The notes: generated by a model not told the origin, from the letters alone. DNA of 64,000 nucleotides from Pseudomonas asturiensis (GCF_900143095.1 NZ_FRDA01000006.1:1-64000), one strand, 5' to 3'; positions 21,018 through 32,056 are shown, counted from the stretch's first letter. Program-made: numbers and translations.

Positions 21018-21842
21018 TCAAGCCGCCTGCGTCCTCAACTTCTCGCTGCGCCCACGCAGCCATTCGAGCACCAGCAGCAACACCACCGAAAAACCGATCA
21101 GCAAGGTTGCCGCCGCCGCGATGGTCGGGCTGAGGTTTTCGCGAATGCCGCTGAACATCTGGCGCGGCAAGGTGGCCTGCTCCGGGCCTGCGAGGAACAG
21201 TGTCACCACGACTTCATCGAACGACGTCGCGAAGGCAAACAGCGCGCCGGAAATTACCCCCGGCGCGATCAAAGGCAAGGTCACCCGGCGGAACGCTGTC
21301 AGCGGCGACGCACCGAGGCTGGCCGCCGCACGCACCAGATTGTGGTTGAAACCCTGCAGGGTCGCCGACACCGTGATGATCACGAACGGCACACCCAGCA
21401 CCGCATGCACCAGAATCAGCGAGGTGTAGCTGTTGCCCAGTCCAAGCGGCGCGAAGAACAAATAGCTGGCCACACCGACAATGACCACAGGCACCACCAT
21501 CGGCGAAATCACCAGCGCCATGACCAGCGCCTTGCCGGGGAAGTTGCCCCGCGTCAGCCCTATCGCCGCCAGTGTTCCGAACACCATGGCCAGCAGCGTC
21601 GCCGCCGGGGCGACAATCATGCTGTTCTTCAGCGAGCGCATCCACTCGGCAGAGTTGAAAAAGTCCTGGTACCACTGCAGCGAAAAGCCCTGCAGCGGGT
21701 AGACCAGAAAGCTGCCGGAGTTGAACGACAACGGCACGATAACCAGAACCGGCAGCACCAGAAACAGCAGCACCAGCGCGCACAGGATGCGTAACGCGAA
21801 GTACCAGATGCGCTCGATCGGCGATGTGTAGGGATTCAACAT
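21018..21842 (-). CDS. agtD: ABC transporter permease (AgtD-like, PotI type)
   Basis: Inner-membrane permease of a polyamine/opine/amino-acid type importer, with 274 residues and about six membrane helices. The EAA loop that docks the ATPase is LVRAAASLGASPLTAFRRVTLPLIAPGVISG in part (residues around 185-215). It follows the other permease by 11 bp. By family and by the neighbouring two-component genes it corresponds to agtD (PA0606) of the GABA/5-aminovalerate importer; the substrate is inferred from that synteny. Confidence 0.88.
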   Translation of the reverse strand: MLNPYTSPIERIWYFALRILCALVLLFLVLPVLVIVPLSFNSGSFLVYPLQGFSLQWYQDFFNSAEWMRSLKNSMIVAPAATLLAMVFGTLAAIGLTRGNFPGKALVMALVISPMVVPVVIVGVASYLFFAPLGLGNSYTSLILVHAVLGVPFVIITVSATLQGFNHNLVRAAASLGASPLTAFRRVTLPLIAPGVISGALFAFATSFDEVVVTLFLAGPEQATLPRQMFSGIRENLSPTIAAAATLLIGFSVVLLLVLEWLRGRSEKLRTQAA

Positions 21843-21853
21843 GGTGACGCTCC

Positions 21854-23101
21854 TCAGCTCAGACGCAGGCGGCTTGCGCCGACCAGCCAGCTATAAATCA
21901 GATACAGCACGATGGTCGCCAACAGCAGCAGGCCGCCCAGCGCCGTCGCCATGCCCCAGTTGATGCTGGTGTTGGTATAGAACGCGACGAAGTAACTGAC
22001 CATCTGATCGTTCGGGCTGCCCAGCAAGGCCGGGGTGATGTAGTAGCCGATCGACAGAATGAACACCAGCAGGCAGCCCGCGCCGATGCCGGCATAGGTC
22101 TGCGGGAAGTACACGCGCCAGAAGCTGGTGAACGGATGGCAGCCCAGCGAAATCGCGGCGCGCATGTAGGTCGGCGAGATGTTCTTCATCACGCTGTAGA
22201 TCGGCAGGATCATGAAAGGCAGCATGATGTGCACCATCGAGATGTACACGCCGACCCGGTTGAAGACCAGCTCCAGCGGCTTGTCGATGATACCCATTGC
22301 CAGCAGCGCGCTATTGATCAGACCACTCGATTGCAACAGAACAATCCACGCAGCAACACGCACCAGGATTGAGGTCCAGAACGGCAGCAGCACCAGAATC
22401 ATCAGCAGGTTGCTTTGGCGGGACGGCAGGCTGGCGAGCAAATACGCCAGGGGATACGCCAGCACCAGACAGATGACCGTGATGACAAAGCCCATCCAGA
22501 AGGTACGGGCGAAGATGTCCAGGTAGATCGCTTGATCGGGGGTCGCGGGGGCCACTTCACCGAGGTCATCGATGCGATGATCCAGGGCGGCCAACACGTA
22601 AAAAGGCGTGATGCTGCTGGTGTTGCGGCGCACAGCCTGCCAGTAGGCCGGGTCGCCCCAACGTTCATCCAGCGCTTCAAGCGCTTCTTTATAAGAGGCG
22701 GGCTCAGTCTTGAACGGCAAGGCACGCGCCGTCTTGCTCAGCAGGCTACGATAGCCGGCCAGCTCAGTGTTCAGGCGTCGGGACAGATCGCCCAAGGTCG
22801 AATTCTTGCGGGTTTCAGCCAGGTCCAGGCTCAACGCCTTGTAGACCGACTCGGGCGGCAGCCCTTTTCCATCCCATTTCTGGACTTCAATCACGGTGCT
22901 CGGCAAGGCGGCAACGACTTCCGGGTTACCGACGCTCTTGTAGAGCAGCGCGGCGATGGGCACCAGAAACACCAGCAGCAGGAAGATGACCAGCGGAGCG
23001 ATCAGTGCCTGGGCCTTCCAGCGATTGACTCGCTCTGCACGCGCGAGACGTTGCTTCAAGTTGGGGCTGGCGCCTTCAGTCAGGGGCACGGCGGTGGCCA
23101 T
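21854..23101 (-). CDS. agtC: ABC transporter permease (AgtC-like, PotH type)
   Basis: First permease of the importer, 415 residues. It is longer than standard PotH because a periplasmic insert of about 140 residues sits between helix 1 and helix 2. An EAA loop (MRAAISLGCHPFTSFWRVYFPQ) lies in the second half. GGAG stands six bases before the ATG at 23101; a TTG at 23122 is in frame but less likely. It is co-transcribed with agtB and agtD. Confidence 0.88.
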   Translation of the reverse strand: MATAVPLTEGASPNLKQRLARAERVNRWKAQALIAPLVIFLLLVFLVPIAALLYKSVGNPEVVAALPSTVIEVQKWDGKGLPPESVYKALSLDLAETRKNSTLGDLSRRLNTELAGYRSLLSKTARALPFKTEPASYKEALEALDERWGDPAYWQAVRRNTSSITPFYVLAALDHRIDDLGEVAPATPDQAIYLDIFARTFWMGFVITVICLVLAYPLAYLLASLPSRQSNLLMILVLLPFWTSILVRVAAWIVLLQSSGLINSALLAMGIIDKPLELVFNRVGVYISMVHIMLPFMILPIYSVMKNISPTYMRAAISLGCHPFTSFWRVYFPQTYAGIGAGCLLVFILSIGYYITPALLGSPNDQMVSYFVAFYTNTSINWGMATALGGLLLLATIVLYLIYSWLVGASRLRLS

Positions 23102-23178
23102 AGCGAACTCCGAATCTTTCAACGAAGAGGGTGTTCCCTGAGTCAGGGAACACCCGGATCTAACTCAACGTAACGCGA

Positions 23179-24213
23179 TTACTTGGCGGCCCAGGCAGTG
23201 AAACGCTGCTCCAGGGATTCGCCATTGTCGTTCCAGAACGCCACGTCCATCTGCACCTGATCCTTGATGTTTTCAGGCGTGGTCGGCATGTTCTGCAGGG
23301 TTTCCTTGTCCAGCAGCGCAACAGCCTGGGTGTTGACCGGGCCGTAGGCGATGTTTTGCGAGTAGACCTTCTGCTGCTCCGGCATCAGGCTGTATTCGAT
23401 GAACTTCTTAGCCGCTTCAGCGTTTTTCGAACCCTTCGGAATGGCCCATGCGTCGAAGTCGTAAACGCCGCCGGTCCAGACCACCTTCAAGTTGCTTTCT
23501 TTCTGCACGGCAGCGATACGGCCGTTGTAGGCCGAACTCATCACCACGTCGCCGGAAGCGAGGTACTGTGGCGGCTGTGCGCCAGCTTCCCACCATTGAA
23601 TGCTCGGTTTGAGCTCATCAAGTTTCTTGAACGCGCGGTCCTGGCCGTTTTTACTGGCCAGCACTTTGTAGACATCCTTCGGCGCAACACCGTCGGCCAT
23701 CAAAGCGAATTCCAGGGTGTACTTGGCACCCTTGCGCAGGCCACGCTTACCCGGGAATTTCTTGGTATCCCAGAAATCCGCCCAGCCGCTCGGCGCGCTG
23801 GACAGCTTGTCGGCGTTGTACGCCAACACCGTGGACCAGACGAAGAAACCAGCGCCGCAGGTAGTAATCGCGCCAGGAACAAAGTCAGCTGCCTTGCCCA
23901 GCGTGGCTGGATCCAGCTCCTCAAACATATCCTCACTGCAACCACGAGCCAGCTCCGGCGACTCGACTTCTACCAGATCCCAGGAAACACTCTTGGTGTC
24001 TACCATGGTTTTGATCTTGGCCATTTCACCGTTGTACTCACCGGCAATGATCTTGCCTTTACCCGCCTTTTCCCACGGCGCGTAAAAGGCTTTTTCCTGA
24101 GCGGCCTTGTTGGCACCGCCGAAGGAAATGACCGTCAGGTCTGTGGCTGCCATGGTCTGCGCTGCGCACATCATGCCCAGGGTGATGGCGGTGAACTTCA
24201 ATGATTTCAGCAT
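23179..24213 (-). CDS. agtB: ABC transporter substrate-binding protein (AgtB-like)
   Basis: Periplasmic binding protein of the PotD/spermidine-putrescine family, 344 residues. The N-terminal signal peptide ends near TMAA (residue 22). The two-lobed fold shows TDLTVISFGGAN, the hinge SYNG-type block VMSSAYNGRIAAVQ and GGVYDFDAWAIPKGS. It is placed between the ATPase and permease genes. In P. aeruginosa AgtB binds GABA and 5-aminovalerate; specificity here is by synteny only. Confidence 0.9.
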   Translation of the reverse strand: MLKSLKFTAITLGMMCAAQTMAATDLTVISFGGANKAAQEKAFYAPWEKAGKGKIIAGEYNGEMAKIKTMVDTKSVSWDLVEVESPELARGCSEDMFEELDPATLGKAADFVPGAITTCGAGFFVWSTVLAYNADKLSSAPSGWADFWDTKKFPGKRGLRKGAKYTLEFALMADGVAPKDVYKVLASKNGQDRAFKKLDELKPSIQWWEAGAQPPQYLASGDVVMSSAYNGRIAAVQKESNLKVVWTGGVYDFDAWAIPKGSKNAEAAKKFIEYSLMPEQQKVYSQNIAYGPVNTQAVALLDKETLQNMPTTPENIKDQVQMDVAFWNDNGESLEQRFTAWAAK

Positions 24214-24295
24214 TTATTCTTTTCTCCACGAGCAGTGTTGGTAAGCGATTGGGGTGGGCGATGAATTCGCCTCTGTTATTGCTTTTATCGATGGA

Positions 24296-25420
24296 TCAAT
24301 GCACTTGCTGCAAGGGGTCGAGCGCGCGGACGTGCTCGACTTGCCAGCCGATCGGCACCACGTCGCCAACACTCAGCGCAGGGTCCAGCTCGGCGATGGG
24401 CTGTTTGACGAAGAAGTCGGTCTTGCCTGCCACTTCCAGACGCACACGCACGTGGTCGCCCAGATAGATGAACTCGGCCACACGGCCGGAAAAACGGTTG
24501 GCACAGCTTTCGCTGCGGCCATTGAGGTGGATGCGCTCCGGGCGAATCGAAAGCGTGACCGGCCCGCCTGGCTGACCCACGTTGATCGCCAGAGCGTGGA
24601 CTTTTTCACCGCGCTCAAGCTCGACCACGCAACGGTCGCCGTCCTGGCTGACCAGACGCCCATTGAGGCGATTGTTTTCGCCGATGAAGTTGGCGACGAA
24701 GGTATTTCTCGGCTCTTCATACAGGTTGCGCGGTGGGGCGATCTGCTGGATTTCGCCCTGGTGGAATACGGCTACACGGTCAGACATGGTCAGCGCTTCG
24801 CCCTGATCGTGGGTCACGTAAACCACGGTCACACCAAGACGCTGGTGCAGGTGTTTGATTTCCATCTGCATGTGTTCGCGCAACTGTTTGTCGAGCGCAC
24901 CCAGGGGTTCGTCCATCAACACCAGCTGCGGTTCGAAGACCAGCGCACGCGCCAGAGCGACGCGCTGTTGCTGACCGCCTGACAACTGCGCCGGGTAGCG
25001 GTGAGCGAAGCTGTGCAACTGGACCATTTCCAGCGCACGCTTCACCTTCTCGCCAACGTCGGTCTTGCTCATGCCACGCACCGACAGCGGGAACGCCAGG
25101 TTCTCGGCAACCGTCATGTGCGGGAACAACGCGTAGTTCTGGAACACCATGCCGATGTCGCGCTTGTGCGGCGGCACATTGTTGATGGCGCGGCCGCCGA
25201 GCAGGATTTCACCGGCGGTGGGGGTTTCGAAACCGGCCAGCATCATCAGGCTGGTGGTCTTGCCGGAGCCGGACGGCCCGAGCAGGGTCAGGAACTCGCC
25301 CTTGCGAATGTCCAGGTTAAGGTCTTTGACGATCAGTGCTTCGCCGTCGTAGCTCTTCTGCACACCACGAAAGCTGACCAGAACATCACTTGCTCCAGCG
25401 CTTGTATCGACGTCGCTCAT
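24296..25420 (-). CDS. agtA: ABC transporter ATP-binding protein (AgtA-like)
   Basis: Energises the importer. Walker A is GPSGSGKT at 48-55, the Q-loop is FQNYALFPHMTV, the signature LSGGQQQR and Walker B LVLMDEPLGALD. A C-terminal TOBE domain (about 280-374) contains LSIRPERIHL. The start is the ATG at 25420 after AAAGG; a GTG three codons earlier is the alternative. It is the first gene of agtABCD, with a long 5' region (25421-25714) that carries a palindrome. Confidence 0.92.
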   Translation of the reverse strand: MSDVDTSAGASDVLVSFRGVQKSYDGEALIVKDLNLDIRKGEFLTLLGPSGSGKTTSLMMLAGFETPTAGEILLGGRAINNVPPHKRDIGMVFQNYALFPHMTVAENLAFPLSVRGMSKTDVGEKVKRALEMVQLHSFAHRYPAQLSGGQQQRVALARALVFEPQLVLMDEPLGALDKQLREHMQMEIKHLHQRLGVTVVYVTHDQGEALTMSDRVAVFHQGEIQQIAPPRNLYEEPRNTFVANFIGENNRLNGRLVSQDGDRCVVELERGEKVHALAINVGQPGGPVTLSIRPERIHLNGRSESCANRFSGRVAEFIYLGDHVRVRLEVAGKTDFFVKQPIAELDPALSVGDVVPIGWQVEHVRALDPLQQVH

Positions 25421-25527
25421 TACCCACACCTTTGTTTTGTCTGCGTGGCTTCAAGACTAGAACAGCCCGAAGCCCCCGCAAATCGGGGGTAATGAGAGAT
25501 TAGGCTAGGCGGTCTGGAAGGCTTGGG

Positions 25528-25543
25528 GTAGGGATTGCCCTAC
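25528..25543. promoter_or_regulatory. Candidate response-regulator operator of the agt operon
   Basis: The arms GTAGGG and CCCTAC flank ATTG, about 108 bp upstream of the agtA start and in its only upstream intergenic region. The adjacent genes encode a LuxR-type response regulator and its kinase, making this a natural candidate for its binding site. Confidence 0.4.
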
Positions 25544-25650
25544 AGGGATGGCGGGATTGGACATGTCTTCGACATTGCACAGCATCAGGTGGAAGCGGGC
25601 CTGTCCGAGCAAGAGCGTCAACCCTGAGCATCTGCGTCGCCTGACCCATT

Positions 25651-25674
25651 TTTCGCGGACAAGTCCGCTCCCAC
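25651..25674. repeat. Single REP element
   Basis: TTTCGCGGACAAGTCCGCTC followed by CCAC is the GGACAAGTCC-class Pseudomonas REP. It lies between agtR's 3' end and the agtA promoter region and is unpaired. Confidence 0.75.
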
Positions 25675-25714
25675 GGCGCGGTGTCCAGAACGCTGATGCA
25701 TGTCGTTTTCAGAC

Positions 25715-26344
25715 TCAGAGCAGCTTGTGCTCCATCGCGTATTTCACGAGATCGGCCAACGAGTTGAGCTTCATTTTCTGCATCAGCCGCGCTTTGTGGG
25801 TGCTGATGGTCTTGCTGCTCAGCGCCAGTTGCTGGGCAATGTCATTGACGTTCGCGCCTTGGGCCAAACGTTCGAATACCGAAAACTCGCGTTCCGACAG
25901 CAGTGAGTGCAGCGGCCGATTGTCAGTAAGGCCCACTTCGAACACCATCCGGTCGGCCAGTTCCGGGTCGATGTATCGCCCGCCCGCCGCCACCCGGCGA
26001 ATCGCTGTCAGCAGCAATGCCGGATCGCTGTCCTTGGTGGCGTAGCCGGCTGCACCGACCTTCAATGCACGCGCCGCCATCTGAGCCTCATCGTGCATCG
26101 ACAGCACCAGAATGGCCGGCGGATTGTTCAGCGCACGAATTCTGGGAATCGCTTCCAGACCGTTGACGCCTGGCATTGAAATGTCCAGCAGCACCACTTC
26201 ACAGGCCACATGGCGCAGGGTTTCGAGCAACTGCTCGCCATTGCTGGCCTCGCCCACCACTTGCAGGTCCTTGGCCAGGCCGATCAATTGCTTGATCCCC
26301 TCACGCACGATGGTGTGGTCTTCGGCTACCAGTACACGGATCAC
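25715..26344 (-). CDS. agtR: LuxR/NarL-type response regulator (AgtR-like)
   Basis: Two-component regulator of 209 residues. The receiver domain has acidic pocket E8-D9, phospho-acceptor Asp54 (LLDISMPG), a Ser81-region switch (LSMHD) and Lys in YATKDSDP. The C-terminal LuxR helix-turn-helix is LAQGANVNDIAQQLALSSKTISTHKARL. Its start overlaps the kinase stop by 4 bp (ATGA). By synteny it matches AgtR (PA0601), the activator of agtABCD in P. aeruginosa. Confidence 0.92.
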   Translation of the reverse strand: MIRVLVAEDHTIVREGIKQLIGLAKDLQVVGEASNGEQLLETLRHVACEVVLLDISMPGVNGLEAIPRIRALNNPPAILVLSMHDEAQMAARALKVGAAGYATKDSDPALLLTAIRRVAAGGRYIDPELADRMVFEVGLTDNRPLHSLLSEREFSVFERLAQGANVNDIAQQLALSSKTISTHKARLMQKMKLNSLADLVKYAMEHKLL

Positions 26345-28356
26345 TTTGCTCGCTCCTGTCCAGCGGGGTCCAACGGAATATAAGCGCGCAAGGTTGTGCC
26401 CTCACCCAGCTCGCTGTCCAGCTCCAATCGGCCACCCAGCATCAATACACGCTCACGCATCCCGACGACACCAAACGACACCGGCCTGCCCGGCTCGATG
26501 ACGAAGCCCTGCCCGTCGTCGGCAATGGTCATGCACATCACATCCCCTTCAAGCGTCAGGCTGATCTCGACGGTGTGCGCCTGGGCGTGCCGCATCACGT
26601 TGGTCAGCGCCTCCTGAAGAATCCTGAACATGCCCGTTGCCCTGGCATCGCTGAGCACGGGCAGGTTGTCCGGGACCTGCACCAGACAAGGAATCTGCGT
26701 GCGCGATTCAAAGCGTCGGGCCTGCCACTCGATGGCCGAGGCAATGCCGGCATCGAGAATCGGCGGCCGCAATGCTGTGGCCACATCGCGCACCAGTTGG
26801 AATAGCTGCGCGATCAGCTTTTTCATGCTCCCCAGCCGGTCGCTCAATCCCGGGTCCAGATCAGCGTAAGCCAGTTCACACATCGACGTTTCCAGCTTGA
26901 GCACCGTCAACATTTGCCCCAGCTCGTCGTGAACCTCACGGGCGATCCTGGCCTTCTCTTCTTCGCGCACACTTTCCAGGTGGGCCGACAGTTCACGCAA
27001 TTGATCGTGGGCGCGACGGCGCTCGCTGACGTCGCTGAGGAAGACCACCAGATACTCCGCCTCACGAAAGCGCAAGAAGCTCAGTGACACATCGACCGGC
27101 AGCACACTGCCGTCGGCGCACACACAATTGGTCTCGAACAACTGCGGGCTGTCTTCGGCAGAGCGGGCGTTTTTCCACAGGTTGAGCCAGCGGTCCATAT
27201 GCAGGCCGGGGTCGAAATCGATCAGGGGGCGCTCGACCACCTTCCCCGGCGCATACCCGAGCATGGTCTCCGCTGCCTGGTTGGCGTAGCGCACGCGGCT
27301 GTCCCAATTGACCCACAAAATGCCGACGGTGCTCTGGTCGATGGAAAACTGCGCCAGCCGCAGCGATTCCTCCCCCTGCACTCGACGGGCAATGTCGTCG
27401 CGGGCCGCCAACAGCTCCTGCTCAAGTGCCCGTTGCTGGCGACGTTGCCAGATCACGATGGCAAAACAGGCGAGCATCATGACCAGCAACAAGATGCAGA
27501 GGTTTTGCCAGAGCCCTGGCGACTCGCTGAAATGCGCAGGCGTCATGGGCATCCAGCGGGTGTGCAATTGCTCCAGCTCCTTGGCCGGGATGGTGCGCAA
27601 GGCCTCGGCGACGATGTCCGCCAGTTGCGGCTCATCTCGACGCGACGCGACCCTCAGCAACAACGGCAGACCGATATCGCCCACCACCGCCAACCCGGCA
27701 AACTCAGGCTCGCGCAACAGACGACTGAGTTGCGCTTCATCGGCCACGGCATAGCGCGCCTGCTGGCTGAGCAGGAGTTGCAGAGCCTGGCGTTCGAGCG
27801 GTACGCCTTGCAGGTTCAGGTGCGGGTAGTTACTGCGCAGGTAGTCCGCCGTCGTACTGGGCATGCGCACCGCGACCCGCGAAAGGCTGTCGAGCTTGTC
27901 CAGATCCACCACAGCGCTGCCATCACGCTCGCCGATCAGCAACTGTGAGACACGTAGATACGGATCAGAAAACAGCCAATGCCGCAGTCCTGCCGGCGTC
28001 TGCATGAGACCCGGTGCGACGTCCACTTCGCCATCGGCCAGCGCCTTTTCCAGCGCGGCCTGATCGGAGAAGTTTCGCCACAGCAGTTCGACCGGCAGCG
28101 TGGCCGCCAGCGCATTCATGAGGTCAACGTTAGCGCCCGACAGTTGTTGCAGGCGTTGATCGAACTGCGCATAGGGCGCGCGCAACACCAGTCCAACGCG
28201 CAGCGGGCCATGCCGGGTCAGCCAGTCGCGCTGCGTCGGGCTCAATTGAGCACGAGCCACCAGGCCAGGCTCATCGAACTGTGCATTCGCCGCTTGCGCC
28301 ATCAAGAGCACAGCCAGGCAGCCGATAAAACCGATGCGCCAAAGACGAGTTAGCAA
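26341..28356 (-). CDS. agtS: Hybrid-input sensor histidine kinase with periplasmic binding domain (AgtS-like)
   Basis: Sensor of the agt system. A signal/anchor (about 1-26) is followed by a periplasmic SBP_bac_3-type binding domain (HGPLRVGLVL... to ~275) and a membrane helix (LCILLLVMMLACFAIVIWQ). A PAS domain comes next, then a HisKA_3 dimerisation helix with phospho-acceptor His476 (IAREVHDELGQ) and an HATPase (IADDGQGF, GVVGMRERV). No ATG fits. A TTG at 28404 opens the frame, but a TTG at 28356 puts the signal peptide (LTRLWRIGFIGCLAVLLM) directly at the N-terminus and is my choice. Confidence 0.88.
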   Translation of the reverse strand: MLTRLWRIGFIGCLAVLLMAQAANAQFDEPGLVARAQLSPTQRDWLTRHGPLRVGLVLRAPYAQFDQRLQQLSGANVDLMNALAATLPVELLWRNFSDQAALEKALADGEVDVAPGLMQTPAGLRHWLFSDPYLRVSQLLIGERDGSAVVDLDKLDSLSRVAVRMPSTTADYLRSNYPHLNLQGVPLERQALQLLLSQQARYAVADEAQLSRLLREPEFAGLAVVGDIGLPLLLRVASRRDEPQLADIVAEALRTIPAKELEQLHTRWMPMTPAHFSESPGLWQNLCILLLVMMLACFAIVIWQRRQQRALEQELLAARDDIARRVQGEESLRLAQFSIDQSTVGILWVNWDSRVRYANQAAETMLGYAPGKVVERPLIDFDPGLHMDRWLNLWKNARSAEDSPQLFETNCVCADGSVLPVDVSLSFLRFREAEYLVVFLSDVSERRRAHDQLRELSAHLESVREEEKARIAREVHDELGQMLTVLKLETSMCELAYADLDPGLSDRLGSMKKLIAQLFQLVRDVATALRPPILDAGIASAIEWQARRFESRTQIPCLVQVPDNLPVLSDARATGMFRILQEALTNVMRHAQAHTVEISLTLEGDVMCMTIADDGQGFVIEPGRPVSFGVVGMRERVLMLGGRLELDSELGEGTTLRAYIPLDPAGQERAK

Positions 28357-28456
28357 CGTGTCGTTCTCATGTAAAAGTATTGCGCAAAGGCGCGTGCCTG
28401 ACAAAAGCCGATCAACCCATTAGGCTGCCGGGATAGTTTCTGGCTTGGAATATCCG

Positions 28457-29422
28457 ATGTCCTACACCATTCGCGCAATGTTTCCTGCATTGTTTCTGTC
28501 ATTGATCGTCCCTTGCGCCCTACCTGCAATGGCCGCCGATGCGCCAAAGGATGCTGCCAAAGAGACACCTGAAGAGCGCGCACCCTTGCTCAGTCGTGCG
28601 CAGGAAGATGCTCTGGCGCTTGAGCGTCAGTTGCCCCGGCAAGACCAGCAACAGTTGCAGGCAGGAGACGAAAGCTTCCTGGCGCTGTGGAAGCCGGCCA
28701 ATACGCCAGAGCCGCAAGGCGCGGTCATTATCCTGCCCGGCGCCGGCGAGTCTCCGGACTGGCCTGATGTGGTCGGGCCGCTGCGCCGCAAGTTTCCCGA
28801 TGTCGGTTGGGCCAGCCTGAGCGTCACCCTGCCCGACGCCCAGGACACTGCGTTGATGCCGCGTGAACCTGAAGCAGCGACTGGCGACGCCGGTGCAGAA
28901 AAAGCCAAGGCAGTGCCAAAGGACGCGCCTGCGAAAGATGCGACCGCAGAGGCAGAAGCCCAGGCCAGCGCCGAGACGGCCAAGGCAGCAGCCGATGAAG
29001 AAAGCAACAAGGCACAGGCCGAACGGGTGTTTGCCCGCATTGATAGCGCAATTGCGTTTGCACAACAGAACAAGGCACACAGCATCGTGTTGCTGGGCCA
29101 CAGCAGCGGTGCTTATTGGGCGGCGCGCTACATGAGCGAACGGCCATCGCCTCTGGTACAGAAACTGGTGATGGTTGCCGCACGCGAACCGCTCAACCTT
29201 GCGCCCTCGTTGCGCGACATGGTGCCTGAACTGAAGGTCAAGACCGGGGACTTCATCTACAAAACCCCGGACCAACAGGCCGCAACGGACCGCCTGCAAG
29301 CCAGCAAACGCGCCAAAGGTCCGGGCTTCACGCAAATCGGGCTGCTCAGTATCGCGGGCAATCAGGAAACCGAACAGGAACAAATCTTCCGCCGGGTACG
29401 CGGCTGGGTCGAGGCTAAATAG
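28457..29422 (+). CDS. DUF3530 alpha/beta-hydrolase-like secreted protein
   Basis: Function unknown. A signal peptide (about 1-25) ends near LPAMAA. An alpha/beta-hydrolase core follows, with GAVIILPGAGESPDWPDVVG early and the nucleophile elbow GHSSG at 214-218. Between them lies an Ala/Glu/Lys-rich low-complexity insert of about 55 residues (roughly 135-190) that is likely helical or disordered. I use the ATG at 28457; a TTG four codons earlier opens the frame. It is divergent from agtS. Confidence 0.85.
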   Translation: MSYTIRAMFPALFLSLIVPCALPAMAADAPKDAAKETPEERAPLLSRAQEDALALERQLPRQDQQQLQAGDESFLALWKPANTPEPQGAVIILPGAGESPDWPDVVGPLRRKFPDVGWASLSVTLPDAQDTALMPREPEAATGDAGAEKAKAVPKDAPAKDATAEAEAQASAETAKAAADEESNKAQAERVFARIDSAIAFAQQNKAHSIVLLGHSSGAYWAARYMSERPSPLVQKLVMVAAREPLNLAPSLRDMVPELKVKTGDFIYKTPDQQAATDRLQASKRAKGPGFTQIGLLSIAGNQETEQEQIFRRVRGWVEAK

Positions 29423-29465
29423 CGGTTGGCACGCCTCACCAGAAATGCTGCGTCCTCAAAATAGC

Positions 29466-29528
29466 TTTCGTGGACAAGTCCACTCCTACAGATTGATGAA
29501 CACGTAGGAGCGGACTTGTCCGCGAAGA
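29466..29528. repeat. Paired REP (BIME) between DUF3530 gene and djlA-like gene
   Basis: Two inverted GGACAAGTCC-type REPs (TTTCGTGGACAAGTCCACTC and GAGCGGACTTGTCCGCGAA) are separated by about 15 bp. They lie between convergent genes and may act as a transcript-end structure. Confidence 0.82.
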
Positions 29529-29550
29529 GGGTCTTCAGATCAATGCCTGC

Positions 29551-31019
<1,469 letters not shown>

Positions 31020-31030
31020 TCAAAAATGAT

Positions 31031-32056
31031 TCAAACGGCCGTCTCGACCGGCTGCTGCAGGCTGGTCAGCAACTGACCCAGTTGCGCCAGCTCCGGGCGT
31101 CGCGAAAGAACGGCTTCTATATAGGCGAAAAAGCGTGGCACGTCGCCCAGATAACGAGGCTTGCCGTCGCGATGACAAATGCGCGCGAAGATCCCGATGA
31201 CTTTCAAGTGACGCTGCACACCCATCAGGTCGCTGGCTCGCTCGAACGCGGCGAAGTCGTCATGAACCGCAATGCCCTGCGCGCGCGCCTGCTCCCAGTA
31301 GCCTTTCAACCAGCCCGTGACACGTTCCTGCGGCCAGCTCAGGAACGCGTCCTTGAACAGACAGGTAATGTCGTAGGTCACCGGCCCGTAAACAGCATCC
31401 TGAAAATCCAGCACACCGGGATTGGGCTCGCTGATCATCAGGTTACGGGGCATGTAGTCGCGATGCACCAGCACTTTGGGCTGTATCAACGCGCTTTCGA
31501 TCAACAGCTCGCTGGCCTGACGCCAGTCGGTCAACTGCGCCTCGTCCATGTCGACGCCCAGATGACGTTTCACGTACCACTCGGGAAACAACTCAAGCTC
31601 ACGGCGCAACAATGCCACGTCGTAGCTGGGCAACGGCGCGTCCATCGGTAACTGCTGATACGCCAGCAACGCGTCGATGGCATCGGCGAACAATGCATCG
31701 GCGTTATCGGCATCGATCACGTCCAGATAAGTCTGACGACCCAGATCGTTGAGCAGTAAAAAGCCCTGTTCGAGGTCTTCGGCGTAAATTTTCGGAACAT
31801 TGATGCCCGACTTTTCCAGCAAATGAGCGATATCAACGAACGGTTTGCAGTTTTCCTGGGGTGGCGGCGCGTCCATGACAATAAAAGTTCGACCCTCGCC
31901 TTCCCAGCGAAAGTATCGGCGAAAACTGGCATCACTACTGGCCGCAGTCAATGTAGCCGGGGGTACGGCGCCCCAATTTTGCGCCGCGAACAGCGCTGGC
32001 AACTGCTCGTCGAGCCAAACTTTCAGGGATTGCAGGCGTATATCTTGATCTGGCAT
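31031..32056 (-). CDS. amgK: N-acetylmuramate/N-acetylglucosamine kinase
   Basis: Anomeric sugar kinase of 341 residues that phosphorylates MurNAc at C1 for MurU. It has an APH/choline-kinase fold with the catalytic loop VLVHRDYMPRNLMI and the metal site VLDFQDAVYGPVTYD. It is first in amgK-murU-djlA and divergent from lptD. With anmK at 3156 the cell-wall recycling branch is present in this window except for MupP. Confidence 0.94.
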   Translation of the reverse strand: MPDQDIRLQSLKVWLDEQLPALFAAQNWGAVPPATLTAASSDASFRRYFRWEGEGRTFIVMDAPPPQENCKPFVDIAHLLEKSGINVPKIYAEDLEQGFLLLNDLGRQTYLDVIDADNADALFADAIDALLAYQQLPMDAPLPSYDVALLRRELELFPEWYVKRHLGVDMDEAQLTDWRQASELLIESALIQPKVLVHRDYMPRNLMISEPNPGVLDFQDAVYGPVTYDITCLFKDAFLSWPQERVTGWLKGYWEQARAQGIAVHDDFAAFERASDLMGVQRHLKVIGIFARICHRDGKPRYLGDVPRFFAYIEAVLSRRPELAQLGQLLTSLQQPVETAV

